Source of the DNA: Narthecium ossifragum
Lineage: Eukaryota > Streptophyta > Magnoliopsida > Dioscoreales > Nartheciaceae
Reading direction: 5' to 3'
Length of the DNA stretch: 64,000 bases
Assembly (NCBI GenBank): GCA_963920575.1
Contig: OY986968.1
Span: forward strand, 24,682,129 to 24,746,128
Shown here: in pieces, positions 34,090 to 46,400 of the stretch
How positions within the stretch are numbered: the first letter of the stretch is position 1
Layout of the letters: every line of letters begins with the position of its first letter
Made by a program: the position numbers and the translations under genes
The notes under the pieces: generated by a model
The model's input: the letters and a program-made list of their open reading frames with translations, nothing else
What the model was told of the DNA's origin: nothing
The model's database searches: none

Positions 34090-37000
34090 TGTGAGGACCC
34101 GTACCTCCAACCCGGTCCGACCGCGTTAGGTCGAGGGTCTGGATTTGTGGTTTGGCTCGGTTGGCCCTGGGATGCGATCGGTTGATCGCATCGCTGTTTT
34201 TGACCCCCAGTGGCATTTTGGTAAATATGCTCCCTGGTGCTCAGTTTCACACCCGCGTGTGCACACACTGACCTTGTTTGTGTTTGTGCTTGATTAGAAT
34301 GGTTAGGTAGACCCGGGATCGGAAGATCCCAGCTCGGGCGCGCTGAAGCTTGCTTTTGGGCAGCTTATGGCCCTTGAGCGATCGATCGCTCTAAGGAGCG
34401 ATCGATCGGACTCGTTAGCAGAGGTTGGGCAGTTGGGTTTGCGAGAACGGCCGTCGTGGCCGTTGTCCTCCGTTGTCAGAGGAGAGGTCTTCTCCTTCAC
34501 CTTCCCCAACCTTCCCCCACCTTCCCCGACATTCCCCTACCTTCTCCTCCTCTTCTCTTCCTCTTCTTCATTCTCTTCTTCTCCCTTCTTTCTCTTCTTC
34601 TTCCCGGTTCTGGTTTGCTCTGTTTTTCTTCCGGCAGCCCATCTCTTTCGTTGCCGTTCTCCCTCCTCCGACCACCTTTTTGGGAGCTTGAAAGCTTGTT
34701 GGATTCGTGGCAACGAGAGGAAGACTCCTGGTGTGGTGTGGAACCTCGTTGGTGGCTGGTTTGCGAGGGATCAACCGAGAAATGCGCAGTCCGGTAGGTG
34801 TTCTACCTACATGAGTTAATTAATGGGTTTAGTTAAATCTAGTCGCTAGATTTTGATGAAATTATGTTGTTGAATGCATGTTGCTTAATTTAGTCTCTGA
34901 TTTAAGTTTCATGAACTTTGGTTAAGATTTCAGTAGGATTTATGCATGATAAATCTCGGATTTTCGGTTTTCTGCTGTTCTTGAAGAACAACCGGCTTGT
35001 GGCGAGTTTTCCGGCTTGTACATGCATGATCTTGGATTGTTATGGGAGATAAGAGTTGTAGGTCTGTGAGTCTACTTTCAAACCCAATTGATTTAATATT
35101 TTTCCGATTTTTCTACGAGTTTTGGTGATTTTGATACGAAACTGTGTCAGAGCAGAGTTGCTGATGAATAGTGCCACGGATGATCCGTGGATCGACCGTC
35201 GCGGTCTCCACGGTCGACTGTGAGCCCGAAAATCAGCAAAATAAACTCTCACGGTGGATCCGTTGATCGACCGTCAACCTCAGCTTCTTCAAGGTCCGCG
35301 AGCCTTGAATAGTGTTTTTTTTTGTGGATTTTCGATGTTTTATCACGTTTGATTCTTCGGGATTCATGTGATTGGTATTCCTAGAGATCTCGATGGCTAG
35401 CATGTTCTAATTGGTTGTTTTTAGATGATTAATTGTTTGATTTTCGGCAGGTCTAATTATGTGAGGACCCGTATTCAAATTGAGGACTTAGAGGTAAATA
35501 TCACTTTTGGGAGGGGTTTTTAGCAAATTCCTTATTAATAAGATCTACACCTAAATAACCCTAAACCCTATTCCCTTCTTCGTCGCGTTCTTCTCCTGCC
35601 GCCGCCCGTGAGGAGGAGAGGGGATCGACGCCGTCGCGAGCAGTGCCGCCGGCGGGGGAGGATCTTCACCGGCTGGAGGTTAGCAACCTCCTTCTATTCC
35701 CTCTTTCCTGGCCGCGTCTTTCTCTCTCTCGCTGCGATCTCCTTCGACGGGTTTCCTTGGATCGTTTGGGTTGGGTTGTTTGATCTTGAGTAGATCGGAT
35801 GGAATTTTCTTGAGCTCCTTGTTTCCTTCTTGTTTTGTTTTGGATGTTGGATTTTGGTTTAGATCGGGTTGCTGCGAGATATTGGGTTTCCTTTTAGATT
35901 TGAGCATTCTCTTTTATTTCTTGATTTGGATTATCTGCTACAGCCTTGACATGTATATACGTGAGTTATTATAAGGTTTCTTCAAGATGTCGTAGAAAAT
36001 GGGCTTGTTGTTGCTGCCCTGTTTTTCATGAGAAAAGAGATGAGATTAGGCTGAAATTGATCATTCAAATCCTTGATTTCTTGTCAGTTCTCTATCTGGG
36101 ATCTAGAGATAGGATGTTATGAATATTTAGTTGGATTTTATTTGCTCAAAATCCATGTGGTTTTGCTTCCGAAGTGAGTTTAAGGGCTGTTGCCTTGTTT
36201 CTGTTCAGATGAACAGTGTAATCTGATTAGCAAGGTTTGCTACATGTTTTATCATTACATCCTGAGAGATTCTGAGTCTTCTTTATTGTAAATTGTAGAG
36301 GATGATTCGTAGTATCTAGAAATAGAATTTATTTCAGAATTCCTATATGGATTTACCTTAGTTAAATTGCTTGAACATGGCTAATCAGATATATGTACAG
36401 TTGTTGACTGGTTATCTCTTATAGAGAACAGAGGAATTGATGTGCTCTCTGCATGCTTGGAGTTATTAACCGAGATTTTTTCCATGTTTCATTGGTTTCT
36501 TTGATTTAGTTTTCTTCTCTATCTAAGAATTACTGCTTTAGATGGGTTCCCTTTTCATTTTAGTAACTTTGACCAAAGAGGAGCAAAGGGTGGGAGAGTG
36601 AGTTAAAATTATAGAGTATTACTTGTCTGGGTTGGGTTGTAGTGTTCAGCATACTCTAGTCTTGCAGCGATTGTGCATCTCTTTTTGGTTTTGGTGTAGA
36701 ATGAGTAATCAACTCCGAACCCCCTTTCTTCGCTTCTTTTCTTCCCTGTTGGCAGCTTCTGTGGGTTTACGGTAGTAGGGTTAACTTCACTTGGTGCAAT
36801 CGGATAGTATCTCCTCTTAATAAATAAAATGTATTCTTGCATGGCAACAGAGGAAGCTGAGGTGTAGTGCTTGGATCTTGTGGCTTGGGGAGTCGTTCTT
36901 GTTCTTCCGTGAGGTAGGTGGACTATCCAAACTGCATACTTGAAACTAACTAGTATCACTACCGTAAATCATGGATGATGTGTAGATATATATATTTGAG

Positions 37001-39586
37001 GTGATGCTCAGGCTGGTAATTCTATGCTGATTACATTATAGTTATTTTGTTTACGTGTTCTGTTATTTTGCTTGAATTTTAGAATTGTGGTTTGATCCAT
37101 TCTCGTGGAAGATTATGGTTGTCTGTGATGTGTGTTAGCTATGGCTAATTGTTGCTGTGCAATTTATGTGATGTGGAAGTGCTTATTTGTATGTAGGTGA
37201 ATTACTTTCATGTTTGGATGATCTGTGATTAGATATAATCCTGTGGTGCTTAGGAGTTGTATGTAAATGCTGGTACAATATGGTTGTGATGGATGTGGGC
37301 TATGCTATTTTGCTGGAGTAGCCGCTTTTGTACAGAACGCATTGCATGACTAGGCCGGGGGTCTGGTCAAGGAATTTGCGATCGAGGCTACGGGTGGACG
37401 TGGTCCCCGTGAGCGATCGGGGTGTTACGAGAATGATTATTAAATTAAAATTGTTATTGATAGAGGACTGGTTGATCCTCTGGAACCTTAGTCTTAGTGG
37501 CTATTGGGAGGTAGCCTAATTTCTGCTGGTCGACGCCAGTCTAGCTGTGCCCACAGTTGGTAGGGTAGTGTCCCGGACTGTGGTGGAGAGCGAGCTGTGC
37601 CCACGGTTGGCAGGGTAGTCACCCTGACCGTGGTGGAGAGCGATGGGTCGATTGCGAGCTTGGGCTTAGGTTGTGACTTCCCTTGAGCTAAGACTTAGGC
37701 GCCAGATTGCATTGCATATTTATGTTGGTTATTAGTTAGTTTCTTGTATGTCGTTAGTTAGTCTCCTACTGGGGTTTTTGCTCACCCCTACTTTTGCAGG
37801 TTCTTTAGGTGATGACGCCCGAGTTTGAGATCGTGGGAGGATTCGACATAGAATTTAATTAAATTATTTCATTTCATTCATTTGAGAGTTGTAGCGACAT
37901 TGGGATTATGAGATTTGATTAATGATTTGATTCATGCTTTCAGATTCAGAAATTTGTAATTAAACAATTGAAGTCAGTATTTGAATTAGATTGATTCAGG
38001 TTATTGAAACAAAAAGTTTGTAATAAATTATGTGATTGATCTTGAACGTTTGGAATAGTGTAGTGCATCATAGCTTGTTTATCTATCAGGATAAATATAG
38101 TGTATTGATGATGGTTTAAATTATGATGTTGAGAGCAGGTTAATTATGTGGTGTTAAGTGTAGAACAGGTTTTCCTCGCGTCCCGTGGTCGGGGTGGGTA
38201 TATCCCGGGGCGGGGCGTGACAAATTAGGTATAAATCATCCTTGTTTAATTAGCAATTAATCACATGTCATGCTTATTTATATGTATATTTAGCTTGTGG
38301 TTGAACCAAGGGGTACAACCCCCTTGGGATGTTTAGCTAATTAAATGGCAGAGGGTGTGCCTTAAATGTGGTTGATTATTATCTGTGTGGCCGGGGTTGT
38401 GCCCCCGTTGTAGAAATTGCTTGCTAACGGTCCGTGGGCGCCGTTATAATATTGTATAATTGTAGTTTAAACCTTTATCTGCTTTATGCATGTTTACCCT
38501 CCGGCAAGCTTGACGCTTCGCCTAGCCCGTGTATGTTGTCTTGGCATACTGTTGCATGCTGCTATTCCTGTATCTCTGTGCTTGAGCATTGCATGCATCT
38601 GTCTGCATTAGAAGCATCAGGCTAGGTGGTAGACGATGGTTTCGATCGTCGGTCCGGGGTTCTCGGGTAGCTCGGATCTAGCCCTAGGACCGAGGTTTGG
38701 GTAGTCGAGGATTAGGGCGTGATTGTCATCAATGACCATGTTTGATATGATTTGAGGATTATTAGGTAGTTGGACTGGAATATTATATTGTTTGAGGTTT
38801 AGAGGTCGTGTCGGTTCTCCAAGGCCAAGTGCTAAGGATGGTTGTCGATGTCCCTGACGTGTGTCCCCAGGCAGTGGTTTCCTGCTGGGTAAAGGGTGTT
38901 CCTACTGGCTCTGATTCTTGTTTCCTCCCAGCGTGTTTGGTTGATGTTCCCAGTGTGGTCGGTTGAGAAGAGTAGGATCCCTTGGGGAATCGATAGGGGT
39001 TATGGGACCCCGTGGCATCCTTTAGACTTAGGCGGAGAAACGACACTGTTGTTGTTTTCCTCCCTTCAGTGTGCCGTAGAATAGCGTAGAACCCTACTGA
39101 GCAAGCTTTGTTGCTCACTCCTACCTGGGCTGCATCGGCGATGCAGGTCGATGCAGTCCTTTCCCTTTCAGATGATCTTCTGGGTGTTGGCGCGCTATTC
39201 TCGAGGTGATCGCGGACTTGGAGTTTCGAGGAGCACTTGACGATCCTGTAGTTTTCCCCTTTGTTAATAGTTGTATATTTGCAGTTATATTAAATGTATA
39301 ATTTCCCTCTTCGAGGATCTGATGGTATGTATTAAATTTTGTAATGAGAGTTGATGAAAGCATTGTATCAGAACCTGTACTAGATAGTAAAATTTGTGAT
39401 TGCATATTCATATTATTGTTGAATTTTAGAACTGTTAGATTTATCGTTTTAATTTATTGTGGAGATTATAACTGTACATGGTTCAAATTGAGAAACACAG
39501 GGGAAACTCTCGCCATTTGATTTTAGAATTAGATTTAGGACTCTCACGTCCCGATCCGGATGGGTTTTCTGGGTCGGGGCGTGACA
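34090..39586 (+). mobile_element. 3' LTR of the decayed gypsy element, split by a nested LTR
   Basis: The LTR starts TGTGAGGACCCGTACCTCC at 34090, right after the polypurine tract, runs to 35459, and resumes at 38228 after the nested LTR, ending GGGTCGGGGCGTGACA at 39586. Removing the insert leaves about 2.7 kb, the size of the family's other LTRs. The segment 38228-39586 matches the second half of the LTR at 19442-22099 (e.g. CCCAGGCAGTGG, GGTCGGTTGAGAAGAGTAGGATCC). Confidence 0.85.
35460..38222 (+). mobile_element. Solo LTR nested inside another LTR, 2.76 kb
   Basis: It starts TGTGAGGACCCGTATTC and ends GGGGCGGGGCGTGACA. AATTA flanks both ends (35455-35459 and 38223-38227). It is a diverged member of the same LTR family as its host. 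GC-rich pieces after 35570 give short frames with no homology. There is no internal region, so it is a solo LTR. Confidence 0.92.
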
Positions 39587-40095
39587 ACATTTCACTCGAG
39601 CACCGCCGTCGACGATGACGATATGCAGTCCCCAGTTCATCCCGGCGAGGTCGAGGAGGAAAGTTCATTGTCGGAGATCACCTTCAGAACCTGTGCGGTG
39701 CGATCGCCTCATGGCGGAGCGTGACAACTATGGATCATAGAGGGATCGCTAGAGGTGGAGGAGCTTGGACATGATCTGAGTGACATCGAAGGTGAGGTTG
39801 CTGACAGTGGTTTGTCGACGGTGGCACACTTGCCAAAGCTCGGGGAGGATGACGTCGCCGGAGAAGGAGGAGTATGTTTAACGTTAAACCTTATAGGTAT
39901 AGGCAATTAAGTAATTTTGTCCGTTCTAATTAGATTCACATCATGATTACATTAGATGGATAGATGGAGGTAGACGGAGGGGTAGGTTTACACATTTTTC
40001 AAGATTGAAAGGGTATATTAGTAAGCTGAAAAAACATAAGGGTAATTATAATATTTAAAAACTTGTGAAGAAGAAATATGTAAAAATCCCTAAAA
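39587..40095. repeat. Right part of the MULE-like element with long terminal repeat
   Basis: A GC-rich 300 bp without recognisable gene is followed by the terminal repeat (about 39975-40095; GGGGTAGGTTTACACATTTTT to AATATGTAAAAATCCCT), inverted relative to 26023-26150. The gypsy element and its LTRs lie between the two repeats. Confidence 0.55.
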
Positions 40096-41260
40096 AGTAA
40101 GATAGAGAGTGAATGACCATGAGGAAGAGACGGTGGTAATGTGCGTAGGAAAAAAAAGAGGAAAGAAAAATTTTAAATAAATTAAATATTTTGGTGATAA
40201 ATTGTACCTGTCACATGGGCATAAGACTGCCACATGGAGTCGGTACCATGTCGACCCAGCTGATGTCGGCGTAGTATCACGCCTCACGTCTATAATAAAT
40301 GTGAAACATGTCTTCGGTGGGGATGGGGTGTAGGTTTTAGATTGACCGATAGAAAGTAACAGTCGGAATATCAGACAAGTGTTTTTCAAATATTGTCTTT
40401 TACAATTGAGCCACAGTGATCTGACAGAGAGATCCGATTCACGTCATCCCGATCTGGAATGACAAGTCACGACTCACAAGTGTACTAAAAAATCACTTAT
40501 TAAATAACTACATAATTCTTACTTTTAAACCAAATCCACATTGCGATCCACAAAATGCGGGTCAAACCCAAACACGTAAGAACCATGAGACCATCACCAC
40601 CCGAGCTGACTCGGTCGCACCGAGCCCTAAACCACGCCCTGTCGTCGTCCCGTTTGGACTCCGGCGCGTCCCCGTCGATCCCGTTTGACCTATTATTAGT
40701 ACGTAACGTACGACAAAGCCGCCTCCCCGACCACGTGTCGCACGTCCATCGCGCCGGCCTTCCCCTCCTCTCCCAAACTCTCTCATATAACCAATAAAAC
40801 CTCGTCCCCATCACCCGTCCAAAACTCATCATATAACCTTTACTATATTCTTCCTATGATCTCATATCTCACATTATAACAAGCTAACAACATGACGTAG
40901 TCTTAATTTGGTGGAATCCAGCTATGAGTCGTCTCTCTTCTGCTAATTCTCCAGCCATTGCCAGTGCATGAAACCTATGCCTAAATAAAGCCTGGAAATC
41001 CTTCAACAAACCCATATCATGTGCCTCTCCAGGGGTCCCCCTAATCTAACATAATTGGTTCCGAGTTCCATACAAATGGCAGCCAACTCATATCAATCAT
41101 CATCGTCATCCAATCTCACCCTTTCTTCTTCTTCTTCTCCCTTCTTCTCTCCTCCTGGCTCTCACCACTGCCGGCGGCCTTCGCCGGCGCTGCTTGTGTT
41201 GAAGCAGGAGGAGGAGAGATGATGGGTGACATGGTTTTCTCATCGTGTGATTAGTTTTCG
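40096..41260 (+). promoter_or_regulatory. Upstream region of the DUF1191 gene with a short upstream ORF
   Basis: No other gene is seen. Around 40680-40740 a GC-rich patch contains TACGTAACGTACG and a G-box-like CCACGTGTCG. In the probable leader, ATGATGGGTGACATGG opens an 11-codon reading frame (41219-41254, peptide MMGDMVFSSCD) that stops 6 bases before the main start. Transcription start and uORF use are not shown by sequence alone. Confidence 0.45.
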
Positions 41261-42193
41261 ATGGCGTCGAGGTGTGTTTTTTGCGGTTTTGTATTGGTGG
41301 TCGTCTTCCTTTTTCTTTCTGCCTCTTCGTGCCAGAGCGCCAACACAACCGACGCCGACACCGCCACCGCCTCCTCTTTGGATTCATTGATCCGGGACAG
41401 GGCTTTGGAGATGCTGCCGCGCAGACGCACCGGCGTGCTGTACCAGGTTCAGTTGCCGGGTAACTTGTCTGGGATCGAGGCGTCGGTGATTTGGCTGAGG
41501 AATGGGAATTTCTGGAGCTTGGGGACCAATACTAGCGCGTTTCGGATACCGCCGAGAGTCATGACCGTCCCTTACGTGAGGAGGTTGGTCATCATCTCCG
41601 AGGATCTCGGTAACTCTTCTTCGTCTTACTTCAACGTGCCCAACCAAACGCTCGTCGCTCCGGTCGTCGGAATATCCGCCTACGACGCGACCAACGTGAG
41701 CTCCGATAGCGGGGCGGAGCTGGCGTTCCGGACGATGGGGGATCCGATCGAGATAAGCTTCGCATTACCGGCGGGATTCAATTCGACGGTGAAATGTGTG
41801 AGATTTGGAGGGGATAGCCGGTCGGCTCTGCTGAGAGACGGGGTGTCTTCGTCGCCGACGTCGCCACATGCATGCTTGGCGACGGGAACGGGGCTCTTTG
41901 GGATCGTCGTGCCGACGAGCCCGAGTGCGCCGGCGACGACGAAGAAGGAGACGGGGAGGATCAGGTGGTGGGTGTGGGTGGTGGTTGGTGGCGGTGGAGT
42001 GGTTTGCTTGATAGTAATGATTGTGGTTGTGATTGGGATCATGAAGCTGACGAGAAAGAAGAGAAGGGAGAAGATGGAGAAGCAAGCAGATGATGGAGAA
42101 GCATTGGAGAGGGTCTGGGTTGTGAGGAGCAACATGCCAACTGCTGGGATGATCAGGACTCAGCCAGTTATTGAGTGTGGCTTTGTACCATGA
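41261..42193 (+). CDS. DUF1191 single-pass membrane protein
   Basis: An intronless frame of 310 residues. Residues 1-27 form a signal peptide (hydrophobic VLVVVFLFLSASSCQSA). The extracytoplasmic region holds blocks typical of DUF1191 proteins: RRRTGVLYQVQLPGNLSGIE, RLVIISEDLGNSSSSYF, NQTLVAPVVGISAYDATN and VKCVRFGG. Several N-glycosylation sites are visible (NTT, NLS, NTS, NSS, NQT, NVS, NST). A single membrane span lies at about 236-260, followed by a basic stop-transfer run (TRKKRREK) and a short cytoplasmic tail. The biochemical role of DUF1191 is unknown; the layout suggests a secretory-pathway or plasma-membrane type I protein. A truncated second copy is at 51390-51660. No frameshift is seen here, so this is the functional member. 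Confidence 0.9.
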   Translation: MASRCVFCGFVLVVVFLFLSASSCQSANTTDADTATASSLDSLIRDRALEMLPRRRTGVLYQVQLPGNLSGIEASVIWLRNGNFWSLGTNTSAFRIPPRVMTVPYVRRLVIISEDLGNSSSSYFNVPNQTLVAPVVGISAYDATNVSSDSGAELAFRTMGDPIEISFALPAGFNSTVKCVRFGGDSRSALLRDGVSSSPTSPHACLATGTGLFGIVVPTSPSAPATTKKETGRIRWWVWVVVGGGGVVCLIVMIVVVIGIMKLTRKKRREKMEKQADDGEALERVWVVRSNMPTAGMIRTQPVIECGFVP

Positions 42194-42829
42194 CATGAAT
42201 AGAGAGGCTAAGATCTCTTTCTCTCCCTCTCGGCTCTCTCTATGATTGTTTTCCTGCAAGTTCTCTTGCAATCTTGATCTTGTGGGTTTTTAATGAAAAA
42301 CCCATTTGGGTTTTTTTTATATAAAAAACCCACTTGTAAATTACTGTTCCATTGCTTGCTTCTTTTAGAGCTCATGTATATTTGCAGATGAGCTTAAAGG
42401 GGGCATTTCCCATTTTTGCTGAACAATTTTCTCTCTTGTGTTTTGTTTCTCTTTTGCCGAAGGAAATCAATTCCAGAATCTAACATTCTTATTAAACGAC
42501 ATTAGCCCTCCAATTTATGTCATTTATATCAGAGAAGATCTCTGGACCTCATTTTGAAGATTTGTGTGGACCTTAGTTCAGCTGTTCTTGCCAGTACTAT
42601 AAATTTCTCAGCTATCAAGCTCGATTCCTGGTTAATTATACACACAACTCAACCACTAGCAAGATCATACAAAGCAACCAAGGCAATCGCTCAAGATTTA
42701 AAGCCAAATAAATGCCTTTCAGTTAGATTCTTGTTCCCTCAGACAGTTTAGATCTAATCACCTACTGATATAAGTGGTTGCTGAATATACTGAAGAAACC
42801 TCCTAAACAAATATTGTTTTAAATTAGAA
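42194..42829. other. 3' region of the DUF1191 gene
   Basis: GGGTTTTTAATGAAAAACCC (about 42286-42305) and a second AAAAACCCA copy near 42322 form an inverted-repeat stretch close to the expected polyadenylation region. The rest is AT-rich and holds no gene. Part of it (about 42560-42650) resembles 52700-52860 weakly, as expected from the tandem duplication. Confidence 0.4.
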
Positions 42830-43195
42830 CTATGTGGCTATTGAGGATGACGTGGTGCTCTGAGCAAAATGGGTGCTATCCGTCTGGCGGTCCATGAGGC
42901 TATACAGCGGAGCTTACCGTCATTATTAGCTTTGTTAATGGTCGCTTCCCAAGCTCGGGCTGGGTGCAGTCTCTTCTTCATGATATATGGTGGACAACTG
43001 CAATTGAGGAACTTCAAGCTTATCTACATTCCTCGAGAGGAGAATCAGTTGGCTGATTTTATCGCTAGGGAGGCTAAACAGATGTCTGCTCTTGTAGCTG
43101 GGATCCGGAGACATGCTTGTCGGTAGTTGAAGTGATTACATCAATGTAATGACTTAGCCTTCGGCCTTATCTTTTCAAAATAAAATAAAATAAGA
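42830..43195 (+). mobile_element. 3' fragment of a LINE (RNase H tail) in the ABCC unit 1 flank
   Basis: An open frame (42869-43126) ends with FKLIYIPREENQLADFIAREA, the C-terminal RNase H motif of plant L1-type ORF2. After the stop comes a pyrimidine-rich 3' end (CTTCGGCCTTATCTTTTC) and an (AAAAT)n tail near 43180. Imperfect direct repeats AGAACTATGT (before) and AGAACCACGT (after) may be the target duplication. The matching place in unit 2 (about 53398) has no such insert. Confidence 0.8.
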
Positions 43196-43449
43196 ACCAC
43201 GTTCCTTCCAAGTTTTGGAGGAGATAAAACTTAATTTAAAAACATATCTAAATAGTGTAGAAGATCCATTGCAGCACACTACTCCGTCGTGAATTAGTAA
43301 ACATCTCTGAGGGTCATAAAAGTCCTTCAAGATGACCGCCGAGATGCAGCAATCCTGGGTGTTATCTCTCTGATCAGTTAAACCTTGAGGTCCTTTCTTT
43401 CCGAACTAATATCCAAGAAAAAGAATCCAAAGTGCGTACATCAGCAAAT

Positions 43450-46400
43450 TCAATGTGTGTCTGTGGATTGGATGCCTGCATTTGAAGTATGGGACCAGTA
43501 CTCTTTGACAAGTTCCCGGAAAAGGGAGCCTTCTCTCTTCATCAGCTTCATAGGCTCATCGTACTCAACCAATTTTCCTGCTCGAGAAAATAGCGGCATT
43601 TAGATAGAGGAAGATATCGAAACTAAACTAATTGTTTCCTCATTTGTTCATTCACATCCCATTGATAAATTAGTAAAATCAGAGGAAAAACAAACTCACA
43701 GATTGATCAGGTCTTATTTATTTGGCTAGCAAATACATGAAGATCGGATAAAGTTCTAGATTAGACCATAAGAGCAAGAGCAATCAGTTACTGCTGAATC
43801 TAGAGTAGCTGAATTGTGAGCATTTCTAGGAAAAAAATACATTCGATTCTCGCAAGGGGCAAAACTCATGGCAAAATCAGATTATAATCATGACGCTGAG
43901 ACAGAATTAGGACTCAAACATACCGTCACTGATAGCTAGCACCTTTGTACAATCCATCACAGTAGGAATTCTATGAGCTACCGTAATGACTGTGCAATCA
44001 GCAAATTCCGTTCTTATAGTCTTCTGAAGGATTGCATCCATGGCATTGTCAATTGATGCCGTGGCTTCATCGAGCACTAGTATGCGGCTTCTCCTTAGCA
44101 ATGCACGTCCTAAACAAAACAACTGCCGCTGTCCCATACTCCAATTGGATCCATCTTCAACAACTGTATATTGAGATTTAAATAACTCAACAAAGGAAAA
44201 GTTAAAATGGATATTGCTATTAAATATCTTCAATATATAACACAAGATGGATGGTAGAGATCTTTACCTAGTGCATCCAGACCCTGTTCTTTCTCCTGAA
44301 CAGCTTCCTGAAGCTGGCATTTGTCAAGAACCTGTCAACCATCAAAAATATTAATCTGATATGCCAGGGTGGCTCATGCTACACATAACTTGGGAGCTCT
44401 TGTTCCGAGTTTTTATCTTAACCATATTGAATAAACAATTACCTCCCATATTTGTTGATCTGTATGTTGTCCTAGAGGATCCAAATTATATCTGATAGAA
44501 CCATGGAAAAGAGTTGGATCTTGAGGAATGATTCCGATATGAGACCTCAGATCATGGAGCCCAATTTTGGTGATGTCGAGGCCATCTATAACAATTCTTC
44601 CTCCTGCTGGCTCGACGAGACGAAACAAGGCACCTATTAGAGTCGTTTTTCCACTTCCAGTCCGGCCAACTATCCCAATTTTGTGCCCCCCTTCAAATGT
44701 GCAAGTGATTCCTTGAAGTACAAGGGGGGTGTCTGACCTATACCTAATCTGCACCAATTTAGATTGGCAGCATATCAACCTTATAAGTTGAAAGAACATA
44801 TGCAAGTGAAGTTCTAGTAGATGTGAGATGCTTCGATAATATATTACCTGTAGATCTTGAAGTTCCACCTTACCAACAGCAGGCCAGTCAGGTGGAGGCC
44901 GGTTGTCCTCAATTACATCTGGGGCCTCACTCTCTACGTGCATGTATTGAATTAGCCTTTCTACTGATATGATGTGATTTGAAAGTGTGTTCTGATTTGA
45001 TACAGAAAAAACAAGAGCCACATTCAGCGAAAGACCATAGGACAGAGCCATTCCAATAAATCCTGCATCATGTTTAGGCAAACAGACAGTTCAGAACTTA
45101 TCTTTTATCGCTAAACTTTATATTCACAAGAGTAAAGAAACGATGACAAGAAATATACAGGTAAATGACCACAGAAGGAAGGATGTGGATTAAAATGGCT
45201 GCATAGCATGATTTGAGTGAGTATGACACAATGATTACAAGCAAAAACAGCTCATCCTTCATGTGAATTCCAAATATGAAGCACTTTGATTTCCTGTTGT
45301 TGGCAAAAGACCCTATGCGATAGAGATGAACACACACAAAAAGCAAAAAAACGAGAAGAAAAGACGACACTAATATACTTGGTTCGGGGAAAACTTCCTA
45401 CGTCCAAGGGAGAGAGACCTGCTTTCTTCATCATGAAAAAATGAAAGACTGCAAGCTTTCTCTCTCTCACAGGAGCTCCGATTTTCTCATAACAAAACCC
45501 TAGCCCTAGGTTACAAGAGTACTTATACCCCTTTCAACATAACCATTGGGGGCTCTGCCCTCAAAGCCCCGTCAAGGTTCAATGAAGAAACAGGCTGTGT
45601 CCGCCTAAACAGATCATATATACTCTTTAGCTATTGGGGGCTCTGCCCTCAAAGCCCCGTCAAGGGTCGCTCCGCCTCCTGCACCCCCAGTGACAGAATC
45701 CAAGGCACCTTTCTGTACAAACACCTTTAACTGTAAGACACAAGCTAATACAATTGTTTGAATAATTTAAAAATGACAGTATAGATTCGCAACCAAGTTT
45801 TAGTACATCAGAAACCTGTAAGAAAAACTTGTCATAATTAAGTGACAAGAACTGCCTTCATTAGGTAGAGCACGGGTTCATTAATTCTGCAATGGCCAAT
45901 TGCTACTCTAACATGTATTTATGGATATAAGCAAATCAATCTTTTGTTTCTTTACATTGCCTGAGCCATTTGTTCAAGTTTAAATGGCATGAACTCTTCA
46001 CATTGGTTAGATTACTTCAGAATTGGTATTAAATGGACTCACTGAGATTAATTAGGACAAGATTGTGTATTCATGAGTGCAGAAAAACGTATATGAACTG
46101 AAAAGATACTGCTGCTTCGGGACTCACCGGAGCTAAAGGTTCCTGGAGGAAGAAGAGCCATCACAAGAGCTGATGAAGAAAGAGCGATAGCACTCATAAT
46201 CTCCAAACGCTGGATCAACCACTCACTTGCTGCAAAGTTATGGAAGACTGGACTGACATTCTTGTCGATAAGCTCCAAATTTTTAGCAAAGAACCTATCT
46301 TGCTCCTCAAAAGCTCTAATTGTTGTTGCTCCTGCAACAGATTCAGCTAGATAGTTTGCTACAAGCGCTTTTGTGGTGCCATTTATCCGCATTAACTCCT

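Noticed and set aside
34425..34819. Pro/Ser/Leu-rich frames of 88-150 codons
   Set aside because: They lie in the CT-rich leader of a gypsy LTR, with no homology and low complexity.
28141..39586. 28141-30731 and 34090-39586 as the two LTRs of one intact retroelement
   Set aside because: They are in opposite orientations and the first has its own CGGCG target duplication, so it is a separate solo LTR.
41680..42271. Minus-strand frames opposite the DUF1191 gene
   Set aside because: They are shadows of a GC-rich coding exon; the plus frame has signal peptide, conserved blocks and membrane span.
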